Shown: positions 1 through 8,600, counted from the stretch's first letter. The stretch: 64,000 nucleotides of DNA from Sedimenticola hydrogenitrophicus (GCF_029017505.1 NZ_JAQGEI010000001.1:124001-188000), one strand, 5' to 3'. The notes: a model not told the origin generated them from the sequence alone. Made by a program: numbers and translations.

Positions 1-760
1 AGGCCAGCAGTAGCAGCAGGCCGCCGCCGGCGATCAGGAAGCCCTGGTTGTCGGTCAGGAACCAGCTGATGCGCTGCTGCCGGTCCGGTTCCGTGACATG
101 GCCCTTGGGCCAACTGGTGACCAGGGTCAGCCCGTGGTGGACCGGCAGCGGGGCGGTGGTTTCGAACAGCGCCTTGCCGTCCTCGTCCACCCGGGCGCTG
201 TACTGTTGCCCCCGGGCGCCCTGGGCGCCGGTGTAGCCCTCGACCCGGATCGCACCGGTGGGAACCTCGGGTGGCAGGGTGACCCGGGCGCCGGCGCGCT
301 CGATGGGGAAGTCCCAGCCGTTGCCGGTGACGTTCCAGTAGAGCTCGTCATGCTCGGCGAAGAAGCCGAGCTGCCGGCTGGTGCGGTAGCGCAGGGTGTA
401 ACGGTAGACCCCCGGCTTCAGGTAGACGTTCTGGCTGCCGGCATAGATGCGCATGCCGTTGTCCTGGGCCTCGCTGCGGTAGGGCTCGCTGCGGCCGTCG
501 CGGCGCACCTCCAGCAGTTCGAATCCCACCCGGTAGCGGTTGCCGAGGCGGTCTTTGTAGTCGGTGGGAAAGTCGCGGAAGATACCGCGGCGGATCTTGT
601 TGCCTTCGGCCCGTACCTCGATGGTCTCCTCCACCAGCATGCTGCCGTCGCGCTGCACCTGGATGTCGCTGAAGTAGTCGAGGATGCGCTCCTGGGCGAT
701 ACTGGGGGTGGAGAGGAGCAGCAACAACAGCAGGGTGACGGGTCTGAAAGGGTTCGGCAC
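1..760 (-). CDS. DUF2207 membrane protein (3' end outside window)
   Basis: The reading frame begins at GTG (760-758), which overlaps the lemA stop by one base, and runs off the left edge. The N-terminus is a signal peptide (a Leu-rich stretch ending near SIAQ), followed by a beta-rich extracytoplasmic domain of about 210 residues that reads like the DUF2207 domain, including an ERI-DYFSDI start and an RRGIFRDFP segment. A hydrophobic segment starts just before the edge. LemA-DUF2207 pairs are common in bacteria; their role is envelope-associated but not well defined. The rest of the protein, probably with more membrane segments and a low-complexity tail, is missing. The family call comes from motif reading and gene pairing. 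Confidence 0.75.
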   Translation of the reverse strand, partial: MPNPFRPVTLLLLLLLSTPSIAQERILDYFSDIQVQRDGSMLVEETIEVRAEGNKIRRGIFRDFPTDYKDRLGNRYRVGFELLEVRRDGRSEPYRSEAQDNGMRIYAGSQNVYLKPGVYRYTLRYRTSRQLGFFAEHDELYWNVTGNGWDFPIERAGARVTLPPEVPTGAIRVEGYTGAQGARGQQYSARVDEDGKALFETTAPLPVHHGLTLVTSWPKGHVTEPDRQQRISWFLTDNQGFLIAGGGLLLLLA

Positions 761-1302
761 TAACGTATCTCCGGTGGATCGACCTCCACCGCGCTCTCCA
801 GCTCGAAGAAGGCGGCGGGGTGGAAGCGGAAGGTGCGGGCGATCAGCAGATCAGGAAAGGAGTCGATGCGCACGTTCAGGTTGCGTACCGCGCCGTTGTA
901 ATAGCGGCGCGCGTACTGGATGTGGTTCTCCACGTCGCTGAGCTGTTGCAGCAGATCCAGATACTGCGCGCCGGCCTTCAGGTCGGGGTAGGCCTCGGCC
1001 AGCAGCAGCAGGGAGCGCAGCTGTTCATTGAGGTCGCTCTCCAGCCGGCCCCGTTCCGCCGGCGCGGTGGTGGCCGAGGCGGCCGTGCGCAGGTGGGTGA
1101 TGTGGTCCAGGGTGGACTGCTCGTAGCGGGCGTAGGCCTGTACCGCATCTACCAGTTTGGGGATCAGGTCGTGGCGCCGTTTCAGCTGCACGTCGATATC
1201 GCTCCAGGCCGCCAGTACCCGGTTTTTGTCCCGCACCAGTTTGTTGTAGATGATGATGGCCCAGGCAATGAGCGGCAGCAGTAGCAACAGCAGTATTTCC
1301 AT
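760..1302 (-). CDS. lemA: LemA family protein
   Basis: This 180-aa protein has one N-terminal membrane segment (residues 2-20), then YNKLVRDKNRV and AWSDIDVQLKRRHDLIPKLV. That last stretch is the LemA hallmark, in which a helical bundle begins right after the anchor. The remainder is all-helical and includes a DVENHIQYARRYYNGAVRNLN-like segment also typical of LemA. The start at 1302 places the anchor at the extreme N-terminus, as in the family. It is cotranscribed with the downstream DUF2207 gene, with stop and start overlapping by one base. The biochemical function is unknown; an envelope-associated scaffold is the usual guess. Confidence 0.9.
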   Translation of the reverse strand: MEILLLLLLPLIAWAIIIYNKLVRDKNRVLAAWSDIDVQLKRRHDLIPKLVDAVQAYARYEQSTLDHITHLRTAASATTAPAERGRLESDLNEQLRSLLLLAEAYPDLKAGAQYLDLLQQLSDVENHIQYARRYYNGAVRNLNVRIDSFPDLLIARTFRFHPAAFFELESAVEVDPPEIR

Positions 1303-1423
1303 TGCGCCCGAGTTCCTCTGTTTTTATCGTTGTGCTACCCGGTGTAACCGGCAACCGGTTCCAGTTTGCGTTCTCGCCGATGGGATTTCAAATTTTTCTT
1401 TGCTGGTGAGACCGAAACCATGA

Positions 1424-1768
1424 GGGCAACCACGGGGGGTTGCCCCTACGGGATGGTGAATTTTTTTGGAAAGGTGCGTAGGGGCAGGCCCCTGTGCCTG
1501 CCCGGGTCGCTGGCACGGTGAACAGCAGGGCAACCACGGGGGGTTGCCCCTACGGGATTGAGGATGTTTTTGGAAAGGTGCGTAGGGGCAGGCCCTTGTG
1601 CCTGCCCGGGTCGTTGGCACGGTGAATAGAAGGGCAACCACGGGGGGTTGCCCCTACGGGATTGAGGATGTTTTTGGAAAGGTGCGTAGGGGCAGGCCCT
1701 TGTGCCTGCCCGGGTCGCTGGCACGGTGAATAGAAGGGCAACCACGGGGGGTTGCCCCTACGGGGTTG
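1424..1768. repeat. 104-bp tandem hairpin repeats (3 full units plus partial)
   Basis: Units start at 1424, 1528, 1632 and 1736, exactly 104 bp apart. Each unit contains two inverted repeats: GGGCAACC...GGTTGCCC, and GGGCAGGC...GCCTGCCC (with CTTGT between). The fourth unit is cut after the first hairpin. The array fills the gap between the start of lemA (1302) and the stop of ppx (1784), so it lies 3' of ppx. Units differ at only a few positions, suggesting recent amplification. The bases 1303-1423 upstream hold no gene. Confidence 0.9.
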
Positions 1769-1783
1769 TGGGTGTTTTTCTGA

Positions 1784-3304
1784 TCAGCTGAACCGCAGCT
1801 CGAAGCCGCGGCCGGCCAGCTGCCTGGCCTCCTGCTCCAGTTCGGCGTGGGGCAGGGTGTGGGTGGTGAGCCAGTGCTCGGGGAAGGTCAGTTGCAGGCG
1901 GCTTTCGGCCACCTCGATCGCCACCTTCACCTGGGTGGCGGCGGAGCGCGCCCGGTGCAGCAATACCGACAGGCGCAGCAGGATGCACAGGCGCAGGGCG
2001 GCCAGGGAGATATCCTGGGGCAGTTCGTTGAACACGTCGAAGGGGAATTTGCGCCGGTGGCCGCGGATCAGGGCAGAGAGCACCCGCTGCTCCTGGCGCG
2101 AAAATCCCTGCATATCGGAGTTGGCGATCAGGTAGGCACCATGCTTGTGGAACTGGCTGTGGGAGACCGTCAGGCCGATCTCGTGCAAGCGGGTGGCCCA
2201 GCAGAGCATGTCGATGTACTCCCCCTCGCGCAGTTGCCAGCTGTCGGCCGCCTGGTCGAACAGGGCGCGGGCGGTGGCCTCCACTTGGCTGGCGTGCTCC
2301 ACATCCACGTCGTAGCGGCGGCACAGGGCGCGCACGGTGCTCTCGCGCACGTCCTCGTACTGGGTGCGGCCCAGCATCTCGTACAGCAGGCCCTCGCGCA
2401 GCGCCTTGTCGGAGACCTTGAGCTGTTCGATGTTCAGCGCCTTGAACACCGCACGCAGCACCGCCACGCCGCCGGCGAATACCGCCCGGCGTTCGCTGCT
2501 GAGTCCCTCCAGCTGGATCTTGTCCACATGCCCGGCGTCGATCAGTGCGTTACGCAGTTTCTTCAGCGCCTGGTAGGTGATGCCCTCCTGCTCGCCGGTC
2601 CAGCCCGCCGCCTGCACCACCTTGTGGATGGCGCGGATGGTGCCGGAGGCGCCAACCGCCACCTCCCAGCCGGCGCTGCGGTACTCATGCTTGACCGGCA
2701 ACATCTCCAGCGCGCCGTTCAGTTCCGCCGAGCGCATCGCCTCGGCGCTGAGGTTGCCGTCGCTGAAGTGCCAGCGGGTCATGTTGACACAGCCCATGTG
2801 GATGCTTTCGGTGCGCCGTGACTGGAAGCCGTCGCCGACGATCAGTTCGGTACTGCCGCCGCCGATGTCGATCACCAGGCGGCGCTCGTTGCCGGCGGCC
2901 AGCCCGTGGGCCACGCCGAGGTAGACCAGGCGCGCCTCCTCGCGGCCGGCGATGATCTCGATCGGGTGTCCCAGCACCGCCTCGGCCTCGGCCAGGAAGC
3001 GGGCGGAGTTGCGCACCTGGCGCAGGGCACTGGTGCCGACGGCGCGGACGCTGCCGTGGGGCAGGGATTTCAGGCGCTGGCCGAAGCGCTTCAGGCAGTC
3101 CAGGGCGCGCGCCTCGGTCTCCGGGGAGAGCTCCTTGTTCTCCTGCAGGCCGGCGCCGAGGCGCACCATCTCGCGCAGCCGGTCGATCACCTGGAAATTG
3201 CCGTTGTCGACCTTGGCGACGATCATGTGGAAGCTGTTGGAGCCGAGATCCACCGCCGCGACGGTATCCGAGATGTTGGCGATATTGGCAATATAACGCA
3301 GCAT
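1784..3304 (-). CDS. ppx: exopolyphosphatase / pppGpp phosphohydrolase (Ppx/GppA)
   Basis: This 506-aa protein belongs to the ASKHA superfamily. It shows the first phosphate-binding loop AAVDLGSNSFHM near residue 16, the second loop VIDIGGGSTELI near residue 143, and a GASGTIRAI segment. The C-terminal half is an HD-like helical domain (WATRLHEIGLTVSH, near residue 370), as in full-length Ppx. The length fits Ppx/GppA enzymes, which hydrolyse inorganic polyphosphate from the chain end or convert pppGpp to ppGpp. The sequence alone does not separate the two activities, so ppx is the more cautious symbol. The gene is followed and preceded by hairpin-repeat arrays. sixA lies upstream in the same direction. 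Confidence 0.92.
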   Translation of the reverse strand: MLRYIANIANISDTVAAVDLGSNSFHMIVAKVDNGNFQVIDRLREMVRLGAGLQENKELSPETEARALDCLKRFGQRLKSLPHGSVRAVGTSALRQVRNSARFLAEAEAVLGHPIEIIAGREEARLVYLGVAHGLAAGNERRLVIDIGGGSTELIVGDGFQSRRTESIHMGCVNMTRWHFSDGNLSAEAMRSAELNGALEMLPVKHEYRSAGWEVAVGASGTIRAIHKVVQAAGWTGEQEGITYQALKKLRNALIDAGHVDKIQLEGLSSERRAVFAGGVAVLRAVFKALNIEQLKVSDKALREGLLYEMLGRTQYEDVRESTVRALCRRYDVDVEHASQVEATARALFDQAADSWQLREGEYIDMLCWATRLHEIGLTVSHSQFHKHGAYLIANSDMQGFSRQEQRVLSALIRGHRRKFPFDVFNELPQDISLAALRLCILLRLSVLLHRARSAATQVKVAIEVAESRLQLTFPEHWLTTHTLPHAELEQEARQLAGRGFELRFS

Positions 3305-3389
3305 GGGTCCGGCGCTTTATGACAAACAGGACCGGCATGCTACCACCGGGCCGGAGCGATTGAAACCACGGTTTTGGCGGCGTCCGCCC

Positions 3390-3650
3390 GGGCAACCACG
3401 GGGGGTTGCCCCTACGGGGTTATGGGTGTTTTGAAGGGAGGGTAGGGGCAGGCCCCCGTGCCTGCCCGGGTCGGTGGCACGGTGAACACCCGGGCAACCA
3501 CGGGGGGTTGCCCCTACGGGGTTGTGGGTGTTTTGAAGGGAGGGTAGGGGCAGGCCCCCGTGCCTGCCCGGGTCGGTGGCACGGTGAACACCCGGGCAAC
3601 CACGGGGGGTTGCCCCGACGGGATTGTGGGTGTTTTGCAGGGCCGGTAGG
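3390..3650. repeat. 102-bp tandem hairpin repeats
   Basis: This is the same repeat family as at 1424-1768 but with a 102-bp period: units start at 3390, 3492 and 3594. Each unit carries GGGCAACC...GGTTGCCC followed by GGGCAGGC...GCCTGCCC. The last unit decays after its first hairpin and runs into the sixA stop region. The array separates ppx from sixA. The strong stem-loops could attenuate transcription between the two genes, but they lack a clear T-tract. Confidence 0.88.
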
Positions 3651-3651
3651 G

Positions 3652-4170
3652 TCAGGCGCACGTTTCCAGCCCCAGGCTGCGCAGCTGCCTGGGCGGCAGC
3701 AGCCAGATCATCTCGGCCGAGGCCGGCTTGGCGGTGCCCTTGAACTGCAGCAGGCAGGCGGCGCCTTTTTTGAGCTGCAGGAAGTTGAAATGGGAGCCGT
3801 TGGTACACCAGGAGATGAGTTCCGACAGGTCCGGTTCGTGGCCGATCAGGAGAATCGTGCTCTGGGTCGGCAGTTCGGCGAGCAGGCTGGTCAGCTTGGC
3901 CGGGTCCGAGCCCGGATTCAGCTGGGGAATCGCCTTGCGGATCGCCTCGGGATAGCATTCGGCGAGCAGATCGGCGGTCTGTACCGCCCGCGTCAGGGTA
4001 CTGCTGAAGATATAGTCCGCTTCCGGTTCCAGTCGCTTCAGTCCCTGGCGCGCCTGTTCCATGCGCTTGATACCTTTAGCTGTCAGCGGGCGGAGGCTGT
4101 CGTCGGTGTTGTGTTCGGCGAAGACGGCGCGGTCCTCGGCGATGGCGTGTCGGATGATGATGATGTTCAT
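3652..4170 (-). CDS. sixA: phosphohistidine phosphatase SixA-like
   Basis: This 172-aa histidine-phosphatase-superfamily protein opens with IIIIRHAIAED; the catalytic R7-H8 motif sits directly at the N-terminus, as in SixA. It also has the LTAKGIKRMEQ segment, SSTLTRAVQTADLL (the conserved second arginine), and LLIGHEPDLSELI with the second catalytic histidine. SixA-type enzymes remove phosphate from phosphohistidine on signalling or PTS proteins. The extended, hydrophobic C-terminal part (LQLKKGAACLLQF) is typical of SixA. It is divergent from the Nudix gene and upstream of ppx. Confidence 0.88.
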   Translation of the reverse strand: MNIIIIRHAIAEDRAVFAEHNTDDSLRPLTAKGIKRMEQARQGLKRLEPEADYIFSSTLTRAVQTADLLAECYPEAIRKAIPQLNPGSDPAKLTSLLAELPTQSTILLIGHEPDLSELISWCTNGSHFNFLQLKKGAACLLQFKGTAKPASAEMIWLLPPRQLRSLGLETCA

Positions 4171-4193
4171 ATCTGCTGAGTCGGTCAGTCCGG

Positions 4194-4223
4194 TTGCACA
4201 GAGAAAACAGGTTAGAATATATA
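4194..4223 (+). promoter_or_regulatory. candidate sigma-70 promoter for the Nudix gene
   Basis: TTGCAC at 4194-4199 and TATATA at 4218-4223 are separated by 18 bp, inside a clearly A/T-rich stretch of the divergent sixA-Nudix gap. Transcription would begin near 4230. That would leave almost no leader for the ATG at 4234 but about 35 bases for the ATG at 4267, which favours the latter start. Confidence 0.45.
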
Positions 4224-4266
4224 CTATTTAAGCATGACACCATTGAGACTACGAACGGACAACAGC

Positions 4267-4839
4267 ATGAATTACTGCAGCCAGTGCGGCAGCGACATTG
4301 AAATCAGGGTGCCGGAGGGCGACAGCCGGGAGCGTCACGTCTGCAGCCATTGCGGACATATCCATTACCAGAACCCCAATGTGGTGACCGGTTGCATTCC
4401 CGAGTGGGAGGGGCGGGTGCTGTTGTGCCGCCGTGCCATCGAGCCGCGAAAGGGCTACTGGACCCTGCCGGCCGGTTTTCTGGAGAACGGTGAATCGACC
4501 CAGCAGGGGGCGTTGCGCGAGACCCTGGAGGAGGCCAATGCCCGGGTGGCGGTGGAGCAGCTCTATACGCTGTTCAGCCTGCCCCATATCTCGCAGGTCT
4601 ACATGCTGTTCCGCGGACCGCTGCTGGATCTCGATTTCTCGCCGGGCCACGAGAGCCTGGAGGTGCGGCTGTTCGAGGAGCGGGAGATCCCCTGGGACGA
4701 GCTGGCCTTCCAGGTGGTCTCCGAAACCCTCAAATACTACTTCGAGGACCAGCGCCGGGGCGCGTTCCGGCTGCGCTCCGGGGTGATCGAGCGCCTGCCG
4801 GGGGAGCGGCGACGCTATCGCACCACCCTGCACGAGTAG
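4267..4839 (+). CDS. Nudix hydrolase with N-terminal zinc ribbon
   Basis: This 190-aa protein begins with a zinc ribbon (CSQCGSD...CSHCGHIHYQNP, Cys pairs near residues 4-7 and 29-32) followed by a Nudix fold. The Nudix box is GFLENGESTQQGALRETLEEA, matching the GX5EX7REUXEE pattern. Proteins with this layout (NADH pyrophosphatase-like, but lacking the N-terminal NudC domain) hydrolyse nucleoside diphosphate derivatives such as ADP-ribose or NADH; the substrate cannot be read from sequence. An upstream in-frame ATG at 4234 would add 11 residues but lies too close to the likely transcription start. The gene is monocistronic and followed by a 165-bp palindromic element. Confidence 0.88.
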   Translation: MNYCSQCGSDIEIRVPEGDSRERHVCSHCGHIHYQNPNVVTGCIPEWEGRVLLCRRAIEPRKGYWTLPAGFLENGESTQQGALRETLEEANARVAVEQLYTLFSLPHISQVYMLFRGPLLDLDFSPGHESLEVRLFEEREIPWDELAFQVVSETLKYYFEDQRRGAFRLRSGVIERLPGERRRYRTTLHE

Positions 4840-4842
4840 CCC

Positions 4843-5007
4843 TTAGGATCCGCGCAAGAATAATTCCGTAGTACCGAGGGCGTTCCTGGGCCCCGCTGGC
4901 AAGGCACGCTTTGCAGGCAATGGCTGTTCCCTTGCCAAAAAGTGTAACGCCGCCAGCGGGGTCCAGGGGCGACCGAATACAGGAACTTATTCTTGCACGG
5001 GTCCTTA
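4843..5007 (+). mobile_element. 165-bp palindromic MITE-like element, copy 1
   Basis: The element has imperfect terminal inverted repeats: TTAGGATCCGCGCAAGAATA at the left, and TAAGGACCCGTGCAAGAATA read from the right end. Internal arms CCCCGCTGGC and GCCAGCGGGG suggest the whole element folds into one long hairpin. A second copy of the same length lies in the opposite orientation at 24330-24494. There is no open reading frame inside. The right edge provides the stop codon (TAA, 5005-5007) of the NYN gene, so insertion may have changed that protein's last residues. Confidence 0.85.
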
Positions 5008-5823
5008 GCTGGGCGCGTAGACCAGCCGCACATTGGTGGCGATCAGGCCGTCATCCACGTCGCTCTCCTTGAGATAGAACTCGACAATGGTCTCCCGGTG
5101 CATCAGCAGATCCGGGGTCACCTCGTCGGCCAGTTCGTTGATGTGGCAGAATACGCTCTCGTAGGGCGAGTGGGGGTCGCGCGGATCGGTAATCCAGAGA
5201 TTAGGCGAGATGTCGCGGATAAAGCGCAGGAAGCCGTAGCCCTTGTCCTGGAACCATTTGGTACAGACCCCGCGCACGCAGGAGCCGGGTTTGCCCCACT
5301 CGTTGCGCGGCTCGTAGGAGAACGGCAGCAGATCCGGTATCAGGTAGCCGCGATAGAAGGCGTCGGCCTGACGCTGCAGCTGTTTGGAGACGTTCTTGAA
5401 ACCCAGCAGTTCCACCCGGCAGCCGCGATTCTGCAACGCGGTGACCACCTGGAGAAAGTCGCCGTCGCCGGTGACCAGCAGGATCAGGTCCAGGTTCTCC
5501 GCCTGCAACATGGCGTCCACCGCCAGATCCAGGTCGGCGTTGGCCTTGGTGGTGATGTTGCCTTCCTCGTCGGTATAGCGCTTGACATGCTTGACAATAA
5601 TCTTCCAGCCGTAGTCCCGCACCATCTGCTGGTAGATGTTGGATTTCTTCGCATACTCGCCATCCTCCCGGGCACGCTCCTGGTCAAAGGCGAGATAGGT
5701 GTTCAGGCGCAGCAGGGTGCCGTTATCGCGCGCCGCGAAGCGTCGCAGAATGTCATAACGCAACTGATAACCGCCATTGAATTTGACGTTTTCCGCGTCA
5801 ACAAAAACACCGATTTTAAGCAT
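5005..5823 (-). CDS. NYN-domain (LabA/DUF88-like) protein with C-terminal cold-shock-like domain
   Basis: This 272-aa protein has two parts. Residues 1-160 form a NYN/PIN-like nuclease fold. Acidic positions typical of the active site are visible in GVFVDAENV (D9), ANADLDLAVDAM and LVTGDGDFLQVV. Residues about 190-270 resemble a cold-shock/S1-like nucleic-acid-binding domain (KWFQDKGYGFLRFI, VFCHINEL, ETIVEFYL, ATNVRLV). NYN proteins of this group are putative metal-dependent RNases, and the cold-shock part would supply RNA binding. The start at 5823 (MLKIGVFVDAEN) puts the fold at the N-terminus. An ORF start at 5868 would add 15 poorly conserved-looking residues and reach into a mobile element. 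Confidence 0.82.
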   Translation of the reverse strand: MLKIGVFVDAENVKFNGGYQLRYDILRRFAARDNGTLLRLNTYLAFDQERAREDGEYAKKSNIYQQMVRDYGWKIIVKHVKRYTDEEGNITTKANADLDLAVDAMLQAENLDLILLVTGDGDFLQVVTALQNRGCRVELLGFKNVSKQLQRQADAFYRGYLIPDLLPFSYEPRNEWGKPGSCVRGVCTKWFQDKGYGFLRFIRDISPNLWITDPRDPHSPYESVFCHINELADEVTPDLLMHRETIVEFYLKESDVDDGLIATNVRLVYAPS

Positions 5824-5853
5824 GTACGGAATCCATTTTTTTAATTTCAAGAC

Positions 5854-6078
5854 AGGGGTCGGAGTCAAATGGCACTTAACTTAAAGCGAATCGCAGGATT
5901 TTCGTCATTCCATCCTTAGGTCCGTAACCGGTGCATCCCTGCACCACTCCTCCGGCGCAGGCCGGAATCCAGGAATACCGCCACCATTAAGCAGTCTGGA
6001 TCCCGGCCTGCGCCGGGATGACGGTGATTCTTGACTTAAGTTATTGACTTAAGTAAGTACCATTCGACTCCGACCCCT
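5854..6078. mobile_element. 225-bp palindromic element with 25-bp terminal inverted repeats
   Basis: The two ends are inverted copies differing at two of 25 positions; both begin AGGGGTCGGAGTC. Inside is a second, nested inverted repeat built on CCGGCGCAGGCCGG...CCGGCCTGCGCCGG. There is no ORF. It sits between the start of the NYN gene and the stop of the acyltransferase-hydrolase gene, so the NYN promoter must lie in or beyond it. AGGGGTCGGAGTC-type ends are often seen next to REP-associated Y1 transposase substrates; that link is inference. Confidence 0.8.
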
Positions 6079-6114
6079 ATAGGTAAATGATCCAACCGGA
6101 AGTGGCCCATTACA

Positions 6115-8583
6115 TCAGATCGGCAGTGGCGGCTCAATCGCCGGCAGCGCCGCCTGTTGCGTGGGGGTGGTCAGGTTCGCTTCCAGGGCCTTCAGATACT
6201 GAATGATGATCCCCTGGGTATTATCGATATTCTCATTCAGGATGCCGTGCCGCTGGGAGTGCACGAACTCGAGGCGTTTCAGCTTGCTGCTGATCTTCTC
6301 ATACACCCGGTTGGCACTCTCCGGCACCACCACCGGATCCTCGTCACCCTGAATGACCAGGGCCGGGCAGTGCACGTCCGGCAGGCGCTTGACCAGCTGG
6401 GTGACCATCAGACGCAACTCGAACAGGGCGTGTACCGGCATGCTGGTGTAATTGATGTCGGGGTGTTCCGTGTCATTGGGGCGGAACGGCATGATTCCCT
6501 CATAGGCGCGCAGCCAGCTCACCAGCCGGTTGGCATGATGCACCAGGGGCACGAAAATCATATTCTTGTTGCGGAACTTGATCGGCGCGGAGATGGCCAC
6601 CACGCCGGCCAGCCCGTCCGGCTGCTCGGCCGCCTGCAGCAGTGACAGGGCACCACCGGTGGAGAAGCCGATCAGACAGATATCCTCACAGTGCTGCCGC
6701 ATGATGTGGCAGGCCCGCTGGACCGACGCCAGCCACTCCTTCCAGCTGCGCTCGCGCAGATCCCAGGGCGAGGTGCCGTGACCCTTCAGACGTGGGCCGA
6801 TGACCGCATATCCCAGGTGCCCCAGTTTATCGGCAAACGGTTTCACCTCGGCCGGCGAGGCGAGAAAACCGTGCACCAGCACAATACCCAGGCGGTTGGG
6901 TTGTTCCGGCAGAATCAGGAACGGCTCGGCGCTCCGGGTGGCAGTCTCCTTGCTGTTCAGCTCCTGATGCCGTGGCTTGGAGAAGCTGGCCCTGTCCCAG
7001 CGATAGGCGACCCGTTCGTCATCAAACAGATGGGCGGCAAGCTCTAGCGGGGTGGTGCTGGCGGCCCGGTTGATGACGTCGTCGATCATCTCGTTCAGGC
7101 CGACGACCGGGCGCGCCTCGTTGGCGTAGACCTCGACCATGTTCTCCAGCCGGATCTCATCAAATTCATGCTCCTTGCACAGCTTGGGCATGAACAGGTA
7201 GTGGTCGCCCTCGTGCTCGATCAGTTCCAGCTGTGCCGCGGTGAGGAAGAACTGGTCGAGGCCGGCACAGCGGCCGAACATCAGCTCACCATAACTGCCG
7301 GCATCGCGGAGACTGCGTTGCAGATTGATCTTCGGCAGCTTCTGTGCCGACTTTACGGCGAGATAGAGCATGCGATGGAACTGCCCCCGGTCGACCGCCT
7401 GTTGGCCGTTTTCGAGCAGCTGATAGATGATCAGGGCGGCGAGGTGGCTCAGGTTGATGGTCACCTGGTTGTAGATCGCCTTCATGTAGTCGTTGCGCAG
7501 CCGCAGGGCATTCTTGCGCAGCCGGTTGTTGAGCAGGTGGTGCTTGAAATCGCGCGGCGGCGCGTGCCGGTCCAGCAGTTCGTCCAGCGATTGCAGCTGC
7601 GGGATCAGCTGCTTGACGATCGGCCGCACCCACCAGCTCCAGTATTTGTGGCTGTAGAGGATATCCCCCAGGTGGATGTCCATATCCGTATTCTTCAGCA
7701 GGATATTGCCCTCGATCAGCAACTCTTCCGAGAGGCGGCGGCTGATGCCGCGATTGACCAGCTCGAATACGCTGTGCAGGAGGTTGTCGCTGACGCGCAT
7801 CGGGTAGAAGGTGATATTGGCCGGCACAATGGTGGAGGGCCGTTCCGCGGCCGCCAGCAGCGCCTGCGACGTGGCAATCTCCAGCCGGTGCATCCAGTGC
7901 TCGATCAGCGGCTGGTTATCCTGTTCAAAGGCGAGCTGGATCGACTGTTTGAGGATATCCACCGCCAGCGACAGCACCGCCGCGCCGGTGTGGTGTTTTC
8001 TGCGTTCCAGGGCGGAGCGCGAATAGATGCTGTAGGCGCCCCGTTTATCCTGTACCCGGCGGTCCTTTACCATGCCCCCTTCGGGGAAAATGACCACCTT
8101 GTGTCCGCGCAGGATCTCCTCGGCGAGATAGGCAATCAGGCGCGGGTGGTTGTGGGGCACGGCGCCGACGTTGCGCAGGTAGTTGCTCAGGGTGTCGTCC
8201 CCGGTGAAAAACTCCGCGGCGGCGATGGAGCGGCAATAGGCGCCGGTCTCCTGATAGATCAGATACTGCGGGATGAAGGTCTCGAAACGGGCGAAATGGT
8301 TGAACAGGAAGATCTCGCCCTCGGCCACCTGCCCGCGGTCGTGATGCATCTTGATATTGACGCTCAACAGACGCTTGATAGTGGAAAAGAAGCGTATCGA
8401 CCACTGGTAGGTGGAGATATTGATCTTTACTTCGTCCTGCCGATCCGTCAAACCGATTCCCCCTGATACGGATGCCCTGAATGTCGGGCCTCTAGGCATT
8501 TGCTGCAGCCGTTCAAGGCATTTGATTCTGCGTTTTATAGCCAAAAGTATAGGCGTTGGCGGGGGTTGTGTCTGCCGCTGCAT
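6115..8583 (-). CDS. acyltransferase / alpha-beta hydrolase fusion protein
   Basis: This 822-aa protein combines two lipid enzymes. The N-terminal part resembles PlsB/PlsC-type glycerophospholipid acyltransferases. The NHFARFE segment has H96 and E101 (HX4E instead of HX4D), and FPEGG is at 166-170 followed by DRR. The C-terminal part (about 570-800) is an alpha/beta hydrolase: VLVHGFLASP (oxyanion region), nucleophile S641 in GFSTGG, an acid near VIQGDEDP and a histidine near QRHGIL. The helical middle (300-560) is unassigned. A role in membrane-lipid remodelling is inferred. The start is uncertain: an ATG at 8499 is a reasonable alternative to 8583, and neither has a clear ribosome-binding site. 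Confidence 0.72.
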   Translation of the reverse strand: MQRQTQPPPTPILLAIKRRIKCLERLQQMPRGPTFRASVSGGIGLTDRQDEVKINISTYQWSIRFFSTIKRLLSVNIKMHHDRGQVAEGEIFLFNHFARFETFIPQYLIYQETGAYCRSIAAAEFFTGDDTLSNYLRNVGAVPHNHPRLIAYLAEEILRGHKVVIFPEGGMVKDRRVQDKRGAYSIYSRSALERRKHHTGAAVLSLAVDILKQSIQLAFEQDNQPLIEHWMHRLEIATSQALLAAAERPSTIVPANITFYPMRVSDNLLHSVFELVNRGISRRLSEELLIEGNILLKNTDMDIHLGDILYSHKYWSWWVRPIVKQLIPQLQSLDELLDRHAPPRDFKHHLLNNRLRKNALRLRNDYMKAIYNQVTINLSHLAALIIYQLLENGQQAVDRGQFHRMLYLAVKSAQKLPKINLQRSLRDAGSYGELMFGRCAGLDQFFLTAAQLELIEHEGDHYLFMPKLCKEHEFDEIRLENMVEVYANEARPVVGLNEMIDDVINRAASTTPLELAAHLFDDERVAYRWDRASFSKPRHQELNSKETATRSAEPFLILPEQPNRLGIVLVHGFLASPAEVKPFADKLGHLGYAVIGPRLKGHGTSPWDLRERSWKEWLASVQRACHIMRQHCEDICLIGFSTGGALSLLQAAEQPDGLAGVVAISAPIKFRNKNMIFVPLVHHANRLVSWLRAYEGIMPFRPNDTEHPDINYTSMPVHALFELRLMVTQLVKRLPDVHCPALVIQGDEDPVVVPESANRVYEKISSKLKRLEFVHSQRHGILNENIDNTQGIIIQYLKALEANLTTPTQQAALPAIEPPLPI

Positions 8584-8600
8584 CGACTGGTTGGCGCCAC

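Noticed and set aside
1424-1768. Possible CRISPR array
   Set aside because: The period is about 104 bp with the whole unit repeated nearly identically; there are no unique spacers and no cas genes.
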